The notes under the pieces were generated by a model. The model had not been told where the DNA came from, made no database searches, and saw only the letters and a program-made list of their open reading frames with translations. Below, piece by piece: positions 7,902 to 15,585 of a stretch of DNA of 40,068 nt. Position numbers and translations under genes: made by a program. Each line of letters begins with the position of its first letter. The stretch's first letter is position 1. This DNA is from Parvibaculum sp. GTDB taxonomy: Bacteria > Pseudomonadota > Alphaproteobacteria > Parvibaculales > Parvibaculaceae. The stretch lies in NCBI GenBank assembly GCA_019635975.1, contig JAHBYM010000010.1, forward strand, positions 1 to 40,068, written 5' to 3'.

Positions 7902-8981
7902 TCAGGCGGCGGCTTCGCTCGCCTCGCCGTCCTTGGGTGTCTTGTCGCCGCCGCGCGGCGTGCCTTGCAGCGCCTGTTCGACGCGTTCGATCGCTGCGTC
8001 CTCGCCGATGCGTTCGACTGCCGCCACTTCGCGTGCCATCCGGTCGAGCGCGGCTTCGTAAAGCTGACGCTCGGAATAGGATTGCTCGGGCTGGCGTTCG
8101 GAGCGATAGAGGTCGCGGACGACTTCGGCGATCGAGATCAGGTCGCCGGAGTTGATCTTTGCCTCGTATTCCTGTGCGCGACGGCTCCACATCGTGCGCT
8201 TGATGCGCGCGCGGCCGCGAAGTGTTTCGAGCGCGGAGTCGACGACACCGGTGTCGGACAATTTGCGCATTCCGACGGCGCCCGCCTTGTTGGTCGGGAC
8301 GCGCAGCGTCATTTTTTCCTTGTCGAAATTGATGACGAAGAGTTCGAGCCGGTGACCGGCAACTTCCTTCTCTTCGATTTCGAGGATCTGCCCGACGCCA
8401 TGCGCCGGATAGACGACATATTCCTTGGCCTTGAAATTGGCGCGCGGCGCCGCCGGCTTCGCGGGTTCCTTCGGCGCTTCGGCCTTTGCGGGCTTGGCGG
8501 CTTCCGCCTTGGCGCGCTTTGCCGCGGCTTCGCGTTCGGTCGCTTCGGCCTTGCGCGCTTTTTCGGCACGGCCCTTGGCGGCTTCCATCAGCTTGCTGGC
8601 GGCGTTTGCCATTTTGGGCGGCGACTTTTTCGGCGGCGGTGCCTTTGCCGGTTCGGGTTTGGGCTTGGCCGCCTTTGCTGACGCCTTGGGCGCGGCCTTC
8701 TTCACCGGCGTCTTGGCGGGCGCAGGCTTCGCTTTTGCCTTGGCAGATTTGGCGGGCGCGCTTTTCGGCTTTGCCTTGGCAGCGGGCTTCGCGGTCTTTG
8801 CCGCGGACTTCTTCGCAACGGCCGGCTTTGCCTTGGCGGGCTTTGCTTTCGCCGCCGGTTTGGCCTTGGCCTTGGCCTTCGCCTTGGTCGCCGCGGTTTT
8901 GGCGCTCGCGGCCTTCGCCGTGACCTTGGCCGCCGGTTTCGACTTCGTGGACTTGGGGGATTTCGTCACTTTGCTCGCCAT
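7902..8981 (-). CDS. carD: CarD/CdnL family transcription regulator with H1-like N-terminal tail
   Basis: 359 residues from the ATG at 8981, preceded by AGGAAAG. Residues about 183-359 form a complete CarD/CdnL module: the RNA polymerase-binding Tudor-like part (KEYVVYPAHGVGQI, then ELFVINFDKEKMTLRVP), then the helical DNA-contacting part with MWSRRAQEYEAKI. CdnL proteins bind the RNA polymerase beta subunit and stabilise open complexes at promoters such as those for rRNA. They are usually about 160-190 residues long. Here residues 1-180 are an extra tail of Ala, Lys and Pro (AKAKP, PAAKAKP, PAPAK repeats), like histone H1 or AlgP tails, followed by a charged helical linker (about 130-175). 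The tail is read in one frame with a good start, so it looks real. It should bind DNA non-specifically. Confidence 0.9.
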   Translation of the reverse strand: MASKVTKSPKSTKSKPAAKVTAKAASAKTAATKAKAKAKAKPAAKAKPAKAKPAVAKKSAAKTAKPAAKAKPKSAPAKSAKAKAKPAPAKTPVKKAAPKASAKAAKPKPEPAKAPPPKKSPPKMANAASKLMEAAKGRAEKARKAEATEREAAAKRAKAEAAKPAKAEAPKEPAKPAAPRANFKAKEYVVYPAHGVGQILEIEEKEVAGHRLELFVINFDKEKMTLRVPTNKAGAVGMRKLSDTGVVDSALETLRGRARIKRTMWSRRAQEYEAKINSGDLISIAEVVRDLYRSERQPEQSYSERQLYEAALDRMAREVAAVERIGEDAAIERVEQALQGTPRGGDKTPKDGEASEAAA

Positions 8982-9595
8982 GGCCTTTCCTATACCCAGC
9001 CTTTCATAACCGGGACCGGACGGGCGACCCGATGTCGTCCCTGCCGGCCTTGAATATCGATGCTCTACGGACAACCGCACTCATTCGGGACCCTGCCGCC
9101 CCTCCATTGAGAGGCCGCAGACATTTCAGGCCGAAAGTCGCTTTCAGCCCAAATCTCGACCGCCGGTTGCGGAGGCCGACCCCCGTGAATGACACCTGTT
9201 TCTCGCCGACGGGCGCTTCGCAGCCGAAACGCAGACCGGTGGAAACTTGCCTGACTCCTTCCAGCCGGAAGAGCTGGAAAGCGGCGCGAGGTGACGATTT
9301 ACAATCAACAACCTTTGCGTCTTCAACGTAGGGTTGCGCCGCCAGGTTATTTCTCGCGTCCGTATTCGCGGCTTTTCATTGTGAGGCATATATAACACAA
9401 AAACCCCCCTCTTGGAAGGCAGGCGCGGCAAAAGGACAGTTAACACATGGAGATAGCGCCCCAATCCGGCTGATTGGTGCATGTTTCCGCGCTAAACCGC
9501 GGCTGCCGCATAGATTATGGCCGGAGTTGTGGACGGCCGTCCGCCAGCATTTGTCTCAAAAGGGAACAGAGATCACGACGCGCTACCGGTTGGGA
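8982..9595. other. Long gap between carD and fdxA
   Basis: 614 bp with no convincing gene; the small open frames here have no ribosome-binding site, no recognisable product and unfavourable composition. It must hold the carD promoter and the 3' end of the fdxA transcript. Two short hairpins are visible: GAAAG-TCG-CTTTC near 9134 and CCAATC-N5-GATTGG at 9461-9477. A less GC-rich patch at about 9365-9410 contains TATATA on both strands and is the best place to look for a promoter. A small RNA is possible but not demonstrated. Confidence 0.5.
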
Positions 9596-9934
9596 TCAGT
9601 CGCCTTCACCCGGCTCGGGGCTGAAATGCTCCTCGAACTTGCCCGCGACGCCCTGCCATTCCTCGGCGTCGGCCGGCGGCTCCCGCTTGATCGTGATATT
9701 CGGCCATTTCGAAGCGTATTCGGTATTGAGTTCGAGCCACTTCTCGAGGCCCGGCTCGGTGTCCGGCTTGATCGCTTCGGCCGGGCATTCGGGTTCGCAA
9801 ACACCGCAATCAATGCATTCGTCGGGATGGATGACCAGCATGTTTTCGCCCTCGTAGAAGCAGTCCACCGGGCAGACCTCAACGCAATCCATGAATTTGC
9901 AGCGGATGCAGGCGTCGGTCACGATATAGGTCAT
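9596..9934 (-). CDS. fdxA: Ferredoxin FdxA (7Fe, 3Fe-4S/4Fe-4S type)
   Basis: 112 residues, the length normal for alphaproteobacterial FdxA. Nine cysteines at 9, 12, 17, 21, 25, 40, 43, 46 and 50 follow the pattern of seven-iron ferredoxins: CxxC...CPVDC for one site and [12 protein letters not shown] for the other. It carries low-potential electrons in the cytoplasm; the partner is unknown. The C-terminal 55 residues are the usual FdxA extension ([16 protein letters not shown]). The ATG at 9934 is preceded by GGAGACAG. It is the last member of the helicase-S4-TerB-fdxA series on the minus strand. Confidence 0.95.
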   Translation of the reverse strand: MTYIVTDACIRCKFMDCVEVCPVDCFYEGENMLVIHPDECIDCGVCEPECPAEAIKPDTEPGLEKWLELNTEYASKWPNITIKREPPADAEEWQGVAGKFEEHFSPEPGEGD

Positions 9935-9984
9935 CACTGTCTCCAGTCGCGCGGTCTTCGCGCGGTCCTTTCGGGTGTCCGGTC

Positions 9985-10464
9985 TCAGCTTTCCGGGGGT
10001 CGTTCGGGTCGGGCGGTCAATCCGAGCCTTGCGAGCACACGTTGCCGCGCCGCGCCGGATTCGCGATCGGGAACGTATATCAGGCCTGCGACGCGCCGCA
10101 ACAGATTGGCTTCGTAGTCGTCCAGGACGCCGTCGGCATAGACGATTTCCCACATTTTCTCGATCAGGCGCACGCGCTCGGCTTCGTCGTAACCCTGTTT
10201 GATCGCTTGTGCCCAGCGATGAAGGTCGAGGGTGCGTGCCTCCTCGCTCTCCGCCGCCGCCACCAACGCATCCACCTCCGTTGGCGAAAGCCCGAAGCTA
10301 TCGGCCGCGAGGCGACGGATGACGCGCCGTTCGTCGTCGCTGAAATCGGCGTCCGTCGTTGCCGCGCGCACGAGCAGCGCGACAACGGCGATCTGAAGAT
10401 CATCGAACCCGGGCGCTGCTTCTTCGGCCGGACCCAGTAGGAACGCTTTGACGGCGGAAAGCAT
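9985..10464 (-). CDS. TerB family (tellurite resistance TerB-like) protein
   Basis: 159-residue all-helical protein. It shows the internal repeat of TerB-like proteins: [20 protein letters not shown] in the first half and [23 protein letters not shown] in the second. In each, acidic residues line a putative metal site. Family members of this compact type are common in alphaproteobacteria beside fdxA and S4 genes, where they are not tied to tellurite. The role is unknown. It lies 56 bp after the S4 gene and 50 bp before fdxA on the same strand, so co-transcription is likely. Confidence 0.8.
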   Translation of the reverse strand: MLSAVKAFLLGPAEEAAPGFDDLQIAVVALLVRAATTDADFSDDERRVIRRLAADSFGLSPTEVDALVAAAESEEARTLDLHRWAQAIKQGYDEAERVRLIEKMWEIVYADGVLDDYEANLLRRVAGLIYVPDRESGAARQRVLARLGLTARPERPPES

Positions 10465-10500
10465 GATATTTCACTTACATGACACGGAAGATATATTCAA

Positions 10501-10518
10501 CTACACAAAAATTTGTAG
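10501..10518 (-). promoter_or_regulatory. AT-rich hairpin between the S4 and terB-like genes
   Basis: CTACA...TGTAG, extended by AAA/TTT with one bulged C, forms a small AT-rich hairpin directly after the S4 gene stop. TATATC lies a little further on the minus strand. It could be a weak terminator or part of a terB-like promoter. Confidence 0.25.
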
Positions 10519-10520
10519 AT

Positions 10521-10925
10521 TTAACCATTCTCTTTCCAGGCGACGGTCTGGCGCCGTTCGCGCTTGGTTGGGCGGCCGGTGCCGGTAGTGCGGCCGGTCG
10601 CGGCTTCGCCGGTCGTCTTCGGTTGGCCCGAGGGCGCCGGCGGTTCGAGGTCCCGGTAGAGGGTCTGTGCTTCAGACGCTGGGCCGCGCCGCAACCCGAG
10701 CGCCACAACCTCAATGACCCTGATATGGGGTCCGAGAGGGAAAGTGAGAATATCTCCCGGGTGCAGGTTGCGGCTTGCCTTCGATATGCGGGCGCCATTG
10801 ACGCGCATCCGACCGCTCTGCACGAGCGCTACGGCGAGAGAACGGCTTTTTGAAAATCGGGCGCACCAGAGCCAACGGTCGAGACGTTGACCCGGCCTGC
10901 CTGCCGCGTCTTCCATCGACGGCAT
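10521..10925 (-). CDS. S4 domain RNA-binding protein (HslR/heat shock protein 15-like)
   Basis: 134 residues. An S4 RNA-binding domain occupies about 13-75 (QRLDRWLWCARFSKSRSLA, then VNGARISKASRNLHPGD), as in Hsp15, which binds stalled 50S subunits carrying nascent chains. The C-terminal 45 residues are basic and low in complexity, ending in RPTKRERRQ. The start ATG shares one base with the helicase stop codon (TGATG), indicating translational coupling. This suggests joint work on RNA or ribosomes, as inferred from gene order. Confidence 0.88.
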   Translation of the reverse strand: MPSMEDAAGRPGQRLDRWLWCARFSKSRSLAVALVQSGRMRVNGARISKASRNLHPGDILTFPLGPHIRVIEVVALGLRRGPASEAQTLYRDLEPPAPSGQPKTTGEAATGRTTGTGRPTKRERRQTVAWKENG

Positions 10926-13894
10926 CAGTTGCCGCCAGCGCGCTCTTTGAGCACGGCCAGTGCGGCAAAGGGTGAATCCGGATCGGGTTCGCGCTCGCGG
11001 GGCTTGCGCGGTTCGCGGTGGCTGTTGTCGGGGCGGGTGTTCTTGGCCGGCCGCTCACCGCGCTCATCGGATTTGCGCTTCGGTTTCCGGTGGCGCTCGC
11101 TGCGTGTTTCGGCCGGCTTCTCGCCGGGCTCCGCCTTTGCCTTGTTTTGCGGCCGGCGGCGCGCGGGCCTGCCTTCCTGCTTGCGGCGCGCCGGGCGCCA
11201 TATTTCAAGTTCGACCGCGGCTGCGGTTTCCGCCGGTTCGCCGGGCGCGGTTTCCGCCGGCGCAACCGCTGCAACTTCGGCCTGCGGTTCGGGCGCGGTT
11301 TCCGGCGTTTCACCGACGATCGGCGCGGCGATCGCGTCGACGATTTCGGCCAGTGCCGCCTCCGCGCTCGTTCGCGGCGCGGCGCCCGCTTCGGTCGAGC
11401 CGGCATCCGGCTTCGGTGCATCGGCGGGGCGCGGGACGATCGTTTCGCGTTGCGAGCGATAGCCGAGACCCTGCAGCAAGCTCGCGAATTCCTCGCCCGA
11501 GCAACCGACAAGCGACATCATGTCGGGCGTCACGACAAAGCCGCCATTGTAGGTGCGGGCGGCAATCACCGGACGGATCAGGTCGGCAATGCGTTCGAGC
11601 ATATCGAGGCGGACGGCGCGCGTGCCGCAGAGGCGAAAGCCCAGGGCCTCGTAGAAACCTTGCGGCGCGGACGGATCGGCGGGGATGGAGGTCAGGCCGG
11701 GTGCCGGCGGCTGCGGCAGGCCGGCAAAAGGCTCATCGACGTCCTTGCGCGCGAGCGCCCAGAGCATCATCAACAGGCGCGCCGGCGCCGGCTTCAACAG
11801 AGCCGGCATGAAAATCGAGTGCGCGCCGAACCTGACGCCATGCTTGCGCAACTGGCCGCGCGCGGTCTGGTCGAGTGTGCGAATGTCCTCGGCCACCCAT
11901 TCGCGATTCATCGAGCCGAGATTCTCGATCAGACGGAAAGCAACGCCGCGCGCGAGCCCGTCGATATCGGCGGCGTCGCGCAGCGCAACCAGCGGCGCGA
12001 GTGTGCTTGCGACATGCATGGAAAGCCAGCCGTCGAGCCGGGCCTGCACCGCCTCGCGCGCCGCGCCGTGCAATTCCTCGCCCGCAATCAGCTCGGCGCG
12101 GGGCTTCAGCGGTTCGGCAGCGGCTTTCAGATCGGCGACGGGGTGGCCGGTCCAGATGATCCTTCCGTGATCGGACAGGGAAATGTCGGCGTCCGGCGCA
12201 GTGGCCAGCCGTTGGGCACGTGCCGCTATTTCACCCGCAAGCGCCTGATCGGCTGCCGCGCGCAGAACGCGACCCTGCTCGCCCTCGGCTCGCGGGTCGG
12301 GAACAAAGATAAATCCCTGAAGGCGGCCGACATACTCGCCCTCCACCAAAACCTCGCCGTCACCGTTAACAGCCGCCATTAGATCCTCGTTCTGGCGCAG
12401 ACGCTTCATCAGTACACTGGTGCGGCGGTCGACGAACCGCTGCGTCAGACGCTCGTGCAACGCGTCCGACAGCTTATCCTCTATCCTACGCGCGCGCTCC
12501 TGCCAATGAGAAGGATCGCTAAGCCAATCGGGACGGTTTGCCACATAAGTCCATGTGCGGATATGGGCGATGCGTGCGGCGAGCGTGTCGATCTCGCCAT
12601 CCGTCCGGTCGAGGCGATCGATCTGGCGCGCAAGCCAGTCGTCGGGAATATGTGCGCGCCCGCCTCGGGCAGGTTCCATAAGAAAGAGATAGAGCCGTGT
12701 CAGCAGGTCAGCATGCTCGCTTGCGAGCGTCTTGCGGAAGTCGGGAAGCTGGGCGACTTCCCAAAGCCGCTCGATGGCCGGAGACGACCTGGCGGATGCC
12801 ATGACGTCGGGATTGCGAGCCATGCGTGTTAGCGCCTCAAGATCGTCGGCGACCGGTGCGCGGGTGAGGCCGGCGCGCTCGGGTGGCCGTTCGAGGCTTT
12901 GCATCAGTGCGGCGAGGCTCGAAAACTCGAGATGCGGATTGCGCCATTGCAGCTGGCGCAGCGGCTCGAAGCGATGGCTCTCGATACGCGACACGGCCTC
13001 TTCGTCGAGCGGTGTGGTGTCGCCGGTGACGCCGAAGGTGCCATCGTTCATATGCCGGCCGGCGCGGCCGGCAATTTGCGCCAGTTCGGCGGCATGAAGA
13101 GACCGGTACTGATATCCGTCGAATTTCTGCGTCGAGGCGAAGGCAACATGGTCGACATCCATATTGAGACCCATGCCGATTGCATCGGTTGCTACGAGGA
13201 AGTCGACATCGCCCGACTGATAAAGCGCCACCTGGGCATTGCGCGTGCGCGGAGAAAGCGCGCCCATGACGACCGCCGCGCCGCCACGCTGGCGGCGGAT
13301 CAGCTCGGCGATCGCATAGACCCGGTCGGCGGAGAACGCCACGACGGCCGAGCGGCGCGGCAGGCGCGTCAGCTTTTTCGAGCCCGTCCATGTCAGTTCC
13401 GAGAAACGGGGCCGGACGATGAAATGCGTCTCCGGCAACAATTTCTGGATCAGGCCACGGACGGTTTCGGAGCCGAGCATCATGGTTTCGGAAAGCCCGC
13501 GGGCGCGGAGCAGGCGGTCGGTGAAGGTGTGTCCGCGCTCGCGGTCGGCGGCGAGCTGGATTTCGTCGACGGCCAGAAACTCGACCGGCCGGTCGAGCGG
13601 CATCGCCTCGACGGTGCAGACAAAATAGCGGGCATCGCGCGGCAGTATCTTCTCTTCGCCGGTGATCAGGGCGACATGGCGGGCGCCCTTTACCCTTGCC
13701 ACCCGGTCATAGACCTCGCGGGCCAGCAAGCGCAGCGGCAAGCCGATCATGCCGGTCTCATGGCCCATCATCCGCTCAATGGCGAGATGGGTCTTGCCGG
13801 TATTGGTGGGCCCGAGCACCGCGGTGACGCGGCGGCGTTCGGCGAGACCATCGCTGGCGTGGCGGGCGGACCTGGAGGGGGGTGGGGTACTCAT
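10925..13894 (-). CDS. SUV3-like DEAD/DExH-box RNA helicase
   Basis: 989 residues from the ATG at 13894 (a TTG at 13936 is also in frame but less likely). It has the motifs of the SUV3/Suv3p superfamily 2 helicases, found in mitochondria and alphaproteobacteria: Walker A GPTNTGKT (28-35), DEIQ (110-113), ATDAIGMGLNM (about 235-245) and motif VI QIAGRAGR (273-280). Mitochondrial SUV3 unwinds RNA for degradation with a partner exonuclease, and the bacterial role is probably RNA turnover. The C-terminal 140 residues (about 850-989) are low-complexity, first Ala/Pro/Glu-rich, then Lys/Arg-rich (RRRPQNKAK, RHRKPKRKSDERG). This is a likely disordered RNA-binding tail. It is coupled to the S4 gene by a one-base overlap. 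Confidence 0.92.
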   Translation of the reverse strand: MSTPPPSRSARHASDGLAERRRVTAVLGPTNTGKTHLAIERMMGHETGMIGLPLRLLAREVYDRVARVKGARHVALITGEEKILPRDARYFVCTVEAMPLDRPVEFLAVDEIQLAADRERGHTFTDRLLRARGLSETMMLGSETVRGLIQKLLPETHFIVRPRFSELTWTGSKKLTRLPRRSAVVAFSADRVYAIAELIRRQRGGAAVVMGALSPRTRNAQVALYQSGDVDFLVATDAIGMGLNMDVDHVAFASTQKFDGYQYRSLHAAELAQIAGRAGRHMNDGTFGVTGDTTPLDEEAVSRIESHRFEPLRQLQWRNPHLEFSSLAALMQSLERPPERAGLTRAPVADDLEALTRMARNPDVMASARSSPAIERLWEVAQLPDFRKTLASEHADLLTRLYLFLMEPARGGRAHIPDDWLARQIDRLDRTDGEIDTLAARIAHIRTWTYVANRPDWLSDPSHWQERARRIEDKLSDALHERLTQRFVDRRTSVLMKRLRQNEDLMAAVNGDGEVLVEGEYVGRLQGFIFVPDPRAEGEQGRVLRAAADQALAGEIAARAQRLATAPDADISLSDHGRIIWTGHPVADLKAAAEPLKPRAELIAGEELHGAAREAVQARLDGWLSMHVASTLAPLVALRDAADIDGLARGVAFRLIENLGSMNREWVAEDIRTLDQTARGQLRKHGVRFGAHSIFMPALLKPAPARLLMMLWALARKDVDEPFAGLPQPPAPGLTSIPADPSAPQGFYEALGFRLCGTRAVRLDMLERIADLIRPVIAARTYNGGFVVTPDMMSLVGCSGEEFASLLQGLGYRSQRETIVPRPADAPKPDAGSTEAGAAPRTSAEAALAEIVDAIAAPIVGETPETAPEPQAEVAAVAPAETAPGEPAETAAAVELEIWRPARRKQEGRPARRRPQNKAKAEPGEKPAETRSERHRKPKRKSDERGERPAKNTRPDNSHREPRKPREREPDPDSPFAALAVLKERAGGN

Positions 13895-14241
13895 GTTTCC
13901 GAGGCGCACCTTCGGGGGAAACCGGACGGGAAGCAAGCGCGCAGGGCCATTAACCGAGCCGGCATTAAGTACTGGAATATTGGGCGAACGAACCGGGTCC
14001 GAATCGCTGACCGGCTCGTCTTCCGTCTTCGTTCACGGCTAAATCTTGTGGTCCGGCAATAGCTTAGGCAGACAAATCGTTAACGGAGAAATTTTGCGGC
14101 ACCTTCCGCAGCGTTGGGGCGGCGGCATGGCCGGGCCTCGCGCGCAGGCCCTTTCCGATACTGGACCGCGGTCTATAGTGACGTTTATCGACATTTGCCA
14201 TCAGGCCCGTCAGAGGCCGGCGACACCCCCGGGAGGACGCT
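13895..14241. other. Divergent gap between helicase and acyl-CoA dehydrogenase genes
   Basis: 347 bp between two genes reading outward, so it should hold both promoters. TATAG with a following TTTATCGACA stretch around 14174-14195 lies about 50-65 bp before the dehydrogenase start and is a possible promoter element. No confident -35/-10 pair, repeat or RNA gene is seen. Confidence 0.4.
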
Positions 14242-15534
14242 ATGGATTTCAGGATCCCCAAGGACGTTACCGACTATCTCCATGTGCTCGACGATTTCAT
14301 CGAAAAGGAAATCAAGCCGCTGCAGGCGCGGGACGACAATGAACGGTTTTTCGACCATCGGCGGGAGCATGCCCGCACCGACTGGGACAATCAGGGTCTG
14401 CCGCGCCACGACTGGGAGCAGTTGCTTGGCGAAATGCGCAGGCTTGCGGACAAGGCGGGCCATCTGCGCTATGCGCTTCCGAAGGAATATGGCGGCAAGG
14501 ACGGCACCAATCTCGCAATGGCGGTGATCCGCGATCATCTGGCTGCCAAGGGCCTCGGCCTTCACAACGATCTGCAAAACGAAACGTCGGTCGTCGGCAA
14601 CTTTCCGACCGTTCTGATGTTCCGCGACTTCGGGACGGACGAGCAGAAGAAAAAATTCATTCCCGGCTCGCTCGACGGCTCGGTCCGGGTCGCCTTCGGG
14701 CTCACCGAACCCGATCACGGCTCGGATGCGACCTGGATGGAGACGACCGCAAAGCGCGAAAAACGGGACGGCGTCGACGGCTGGCTGATAAACGGCAGCA
14801 AAATGTGGAACACGGGCATGCATGTCGCGACGCATGATTTCGTGTTCGCGCGGACCAGCGGCAAGGGTGGCGATGCGCTGGGCATTACCTGTTTCATCGT
14901 GCCCGTCGAAACGCCCGGCGTGAAGATCGAGGAATATCTTTGGACGTTCAACATGCCGACCGACCATCCGCGCGTGTCGTTCACGAATGTGTGGGTGCCG
15001 GAGGGTTCATATCTGGGAGACCCCGAGCGCGGCCTCGAACTCGCGCAGCATTTCGTGCACGAAAACCGTATTCGCCAGGCGGCATCGGGCGTCGGGGCGG
15101 CGCAATACTGCATCGACGAAAGCGTTGCCTATGCGAAGAAGCGCAAGCCTTTCGGCAAGCCGCTGGCATCCAATCAGGCGATCCAGTTTCCGTTGATCGA
15201 AGCGCATACCGAATGCGAGATGATCCGCAACTTCATCTACAAGACGGCGTGGGAGATGGACCAGATGTCCAAGCCCGACGTTGCCAGGTATCTCTCCGAC
15301 AAGGTTTCGATGTGCAATTACCGCGCGAACCGGCTGGTTTGTCAGGCTGCGGATCTTGCGATCCAGGTGCATGGCGCGATCGGCTATTCGCGCCACAAGC
15401 CCTTCGAGCACATCTACCGCCATCACCGCCGCTACCGGATCACCGAGGGTTCGGAGGAAATCCAGATGCGCAAGGTCGGCGGACATTTGTTCGGATATAT
15501 CGGTGCGAACCGTCCGGCGAAAGCGGCCGAATAA
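14242..15534 (+). CDS. Acyl-CoA dehydrogenase family protein
   Basis: 430-residue flavoprotein of the acyl-CoA dehydrogenase fold. The middle beta domain contains FGLTEPDHGSDA, which contacts FAD and substrate. The C-terminal helical domain contains QVHGAIGYSRHKPFEHIYR and the segment RITEGSEEIQ, where acyl-CoA dehydrogenases place FAD-binding residues. The length and the GLTEPDHGSD style resemble ACAD10/11-type enzymes. It would oxidise an acyl-CoA at C2-C3 and pass electrons to ETF; the chain length preferred is unknown. GGGAGGA precedes the ATG by 5-6 nt. It is a single-gene unit, convergent with the histidine kinase gene. Confidence 0.93.
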   Translation: MDFRIPKDVTDYLHVLDDFIEKEIKPLQARDDNERFFDHRREHARTDWDNQGLPRHDWEQLLGEMRRLADKAGHLRYALPKEYGGKDGTNLAMAVIRDHLAAKGLGLHNDLQNETSVVGNFPTVLMFRDFGTDEQKKKFIPGSLDGSVRVAFGLTEPDHGSDATWMETTAKREKRDGVDGWLINGSKMWNTGMHVATHDFVFARTSGKGGDALGITCFIVPVETPGVKIEEYLWTFNMPTDHPRVSFTNVWVPEGSYLGDPERGLELAQHFVHENRIRQAASGVGAAQYCIDESVAYAKKRKPFGKPLASNQAIQFPLIEAHTECEMIRNFIYKTAWEMDQMSKPDVARYLSDKVSMCNYRANRLVCQAADLAIQVHGAIGYSRHKPFEHIYRHHRRYRITEGSEEIQMRKVGGHLFGYIGANRPAKAAE

Positions 15535-15552
15535 CCGACAGATGACACCGTC

Positions 15553-15585
15553 GAGGCCGCCTCGCGTCTAACGCGCGGCGGTCTC
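15553..15585. terminator. Long hairpin at the convergent dehydrogenase/kinase gene ends
   Basis: GAGGCCGCC (15553-15561) pairs with GGCGGTCTC (15577-15585, one G-U), and CGCGT with ACGCG inside it, with a single mismatch between the two stems. The three-base loop CTA (15568-15570) is the stop codon of the kinase gene on the minus strand. No T run follows, but the stem is very stable and lies 18 bp after the dehydrogenase stop. Confidence 0.55.

Noticed and set aside
8500..8960. Possible tandem DNA repeat or satellite
   Set aside because: The repetition is at codon level, explained by AKAKP-type protein repeats of CarD, and is irregular in length.
8425..9009. Plus-strand Ala/Gly/Phe-rich open frame opposite the carD tail
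   Set aside because: It is the antisense image of the Lys/Ala/Pro repeats, with no ribosome-binding site or domain.
9144..9482. Open frame of 112 codons on the minus strand before carD
   Set aside because: No ribosome-binding site, no domain, odd composition and position in a promoter region.
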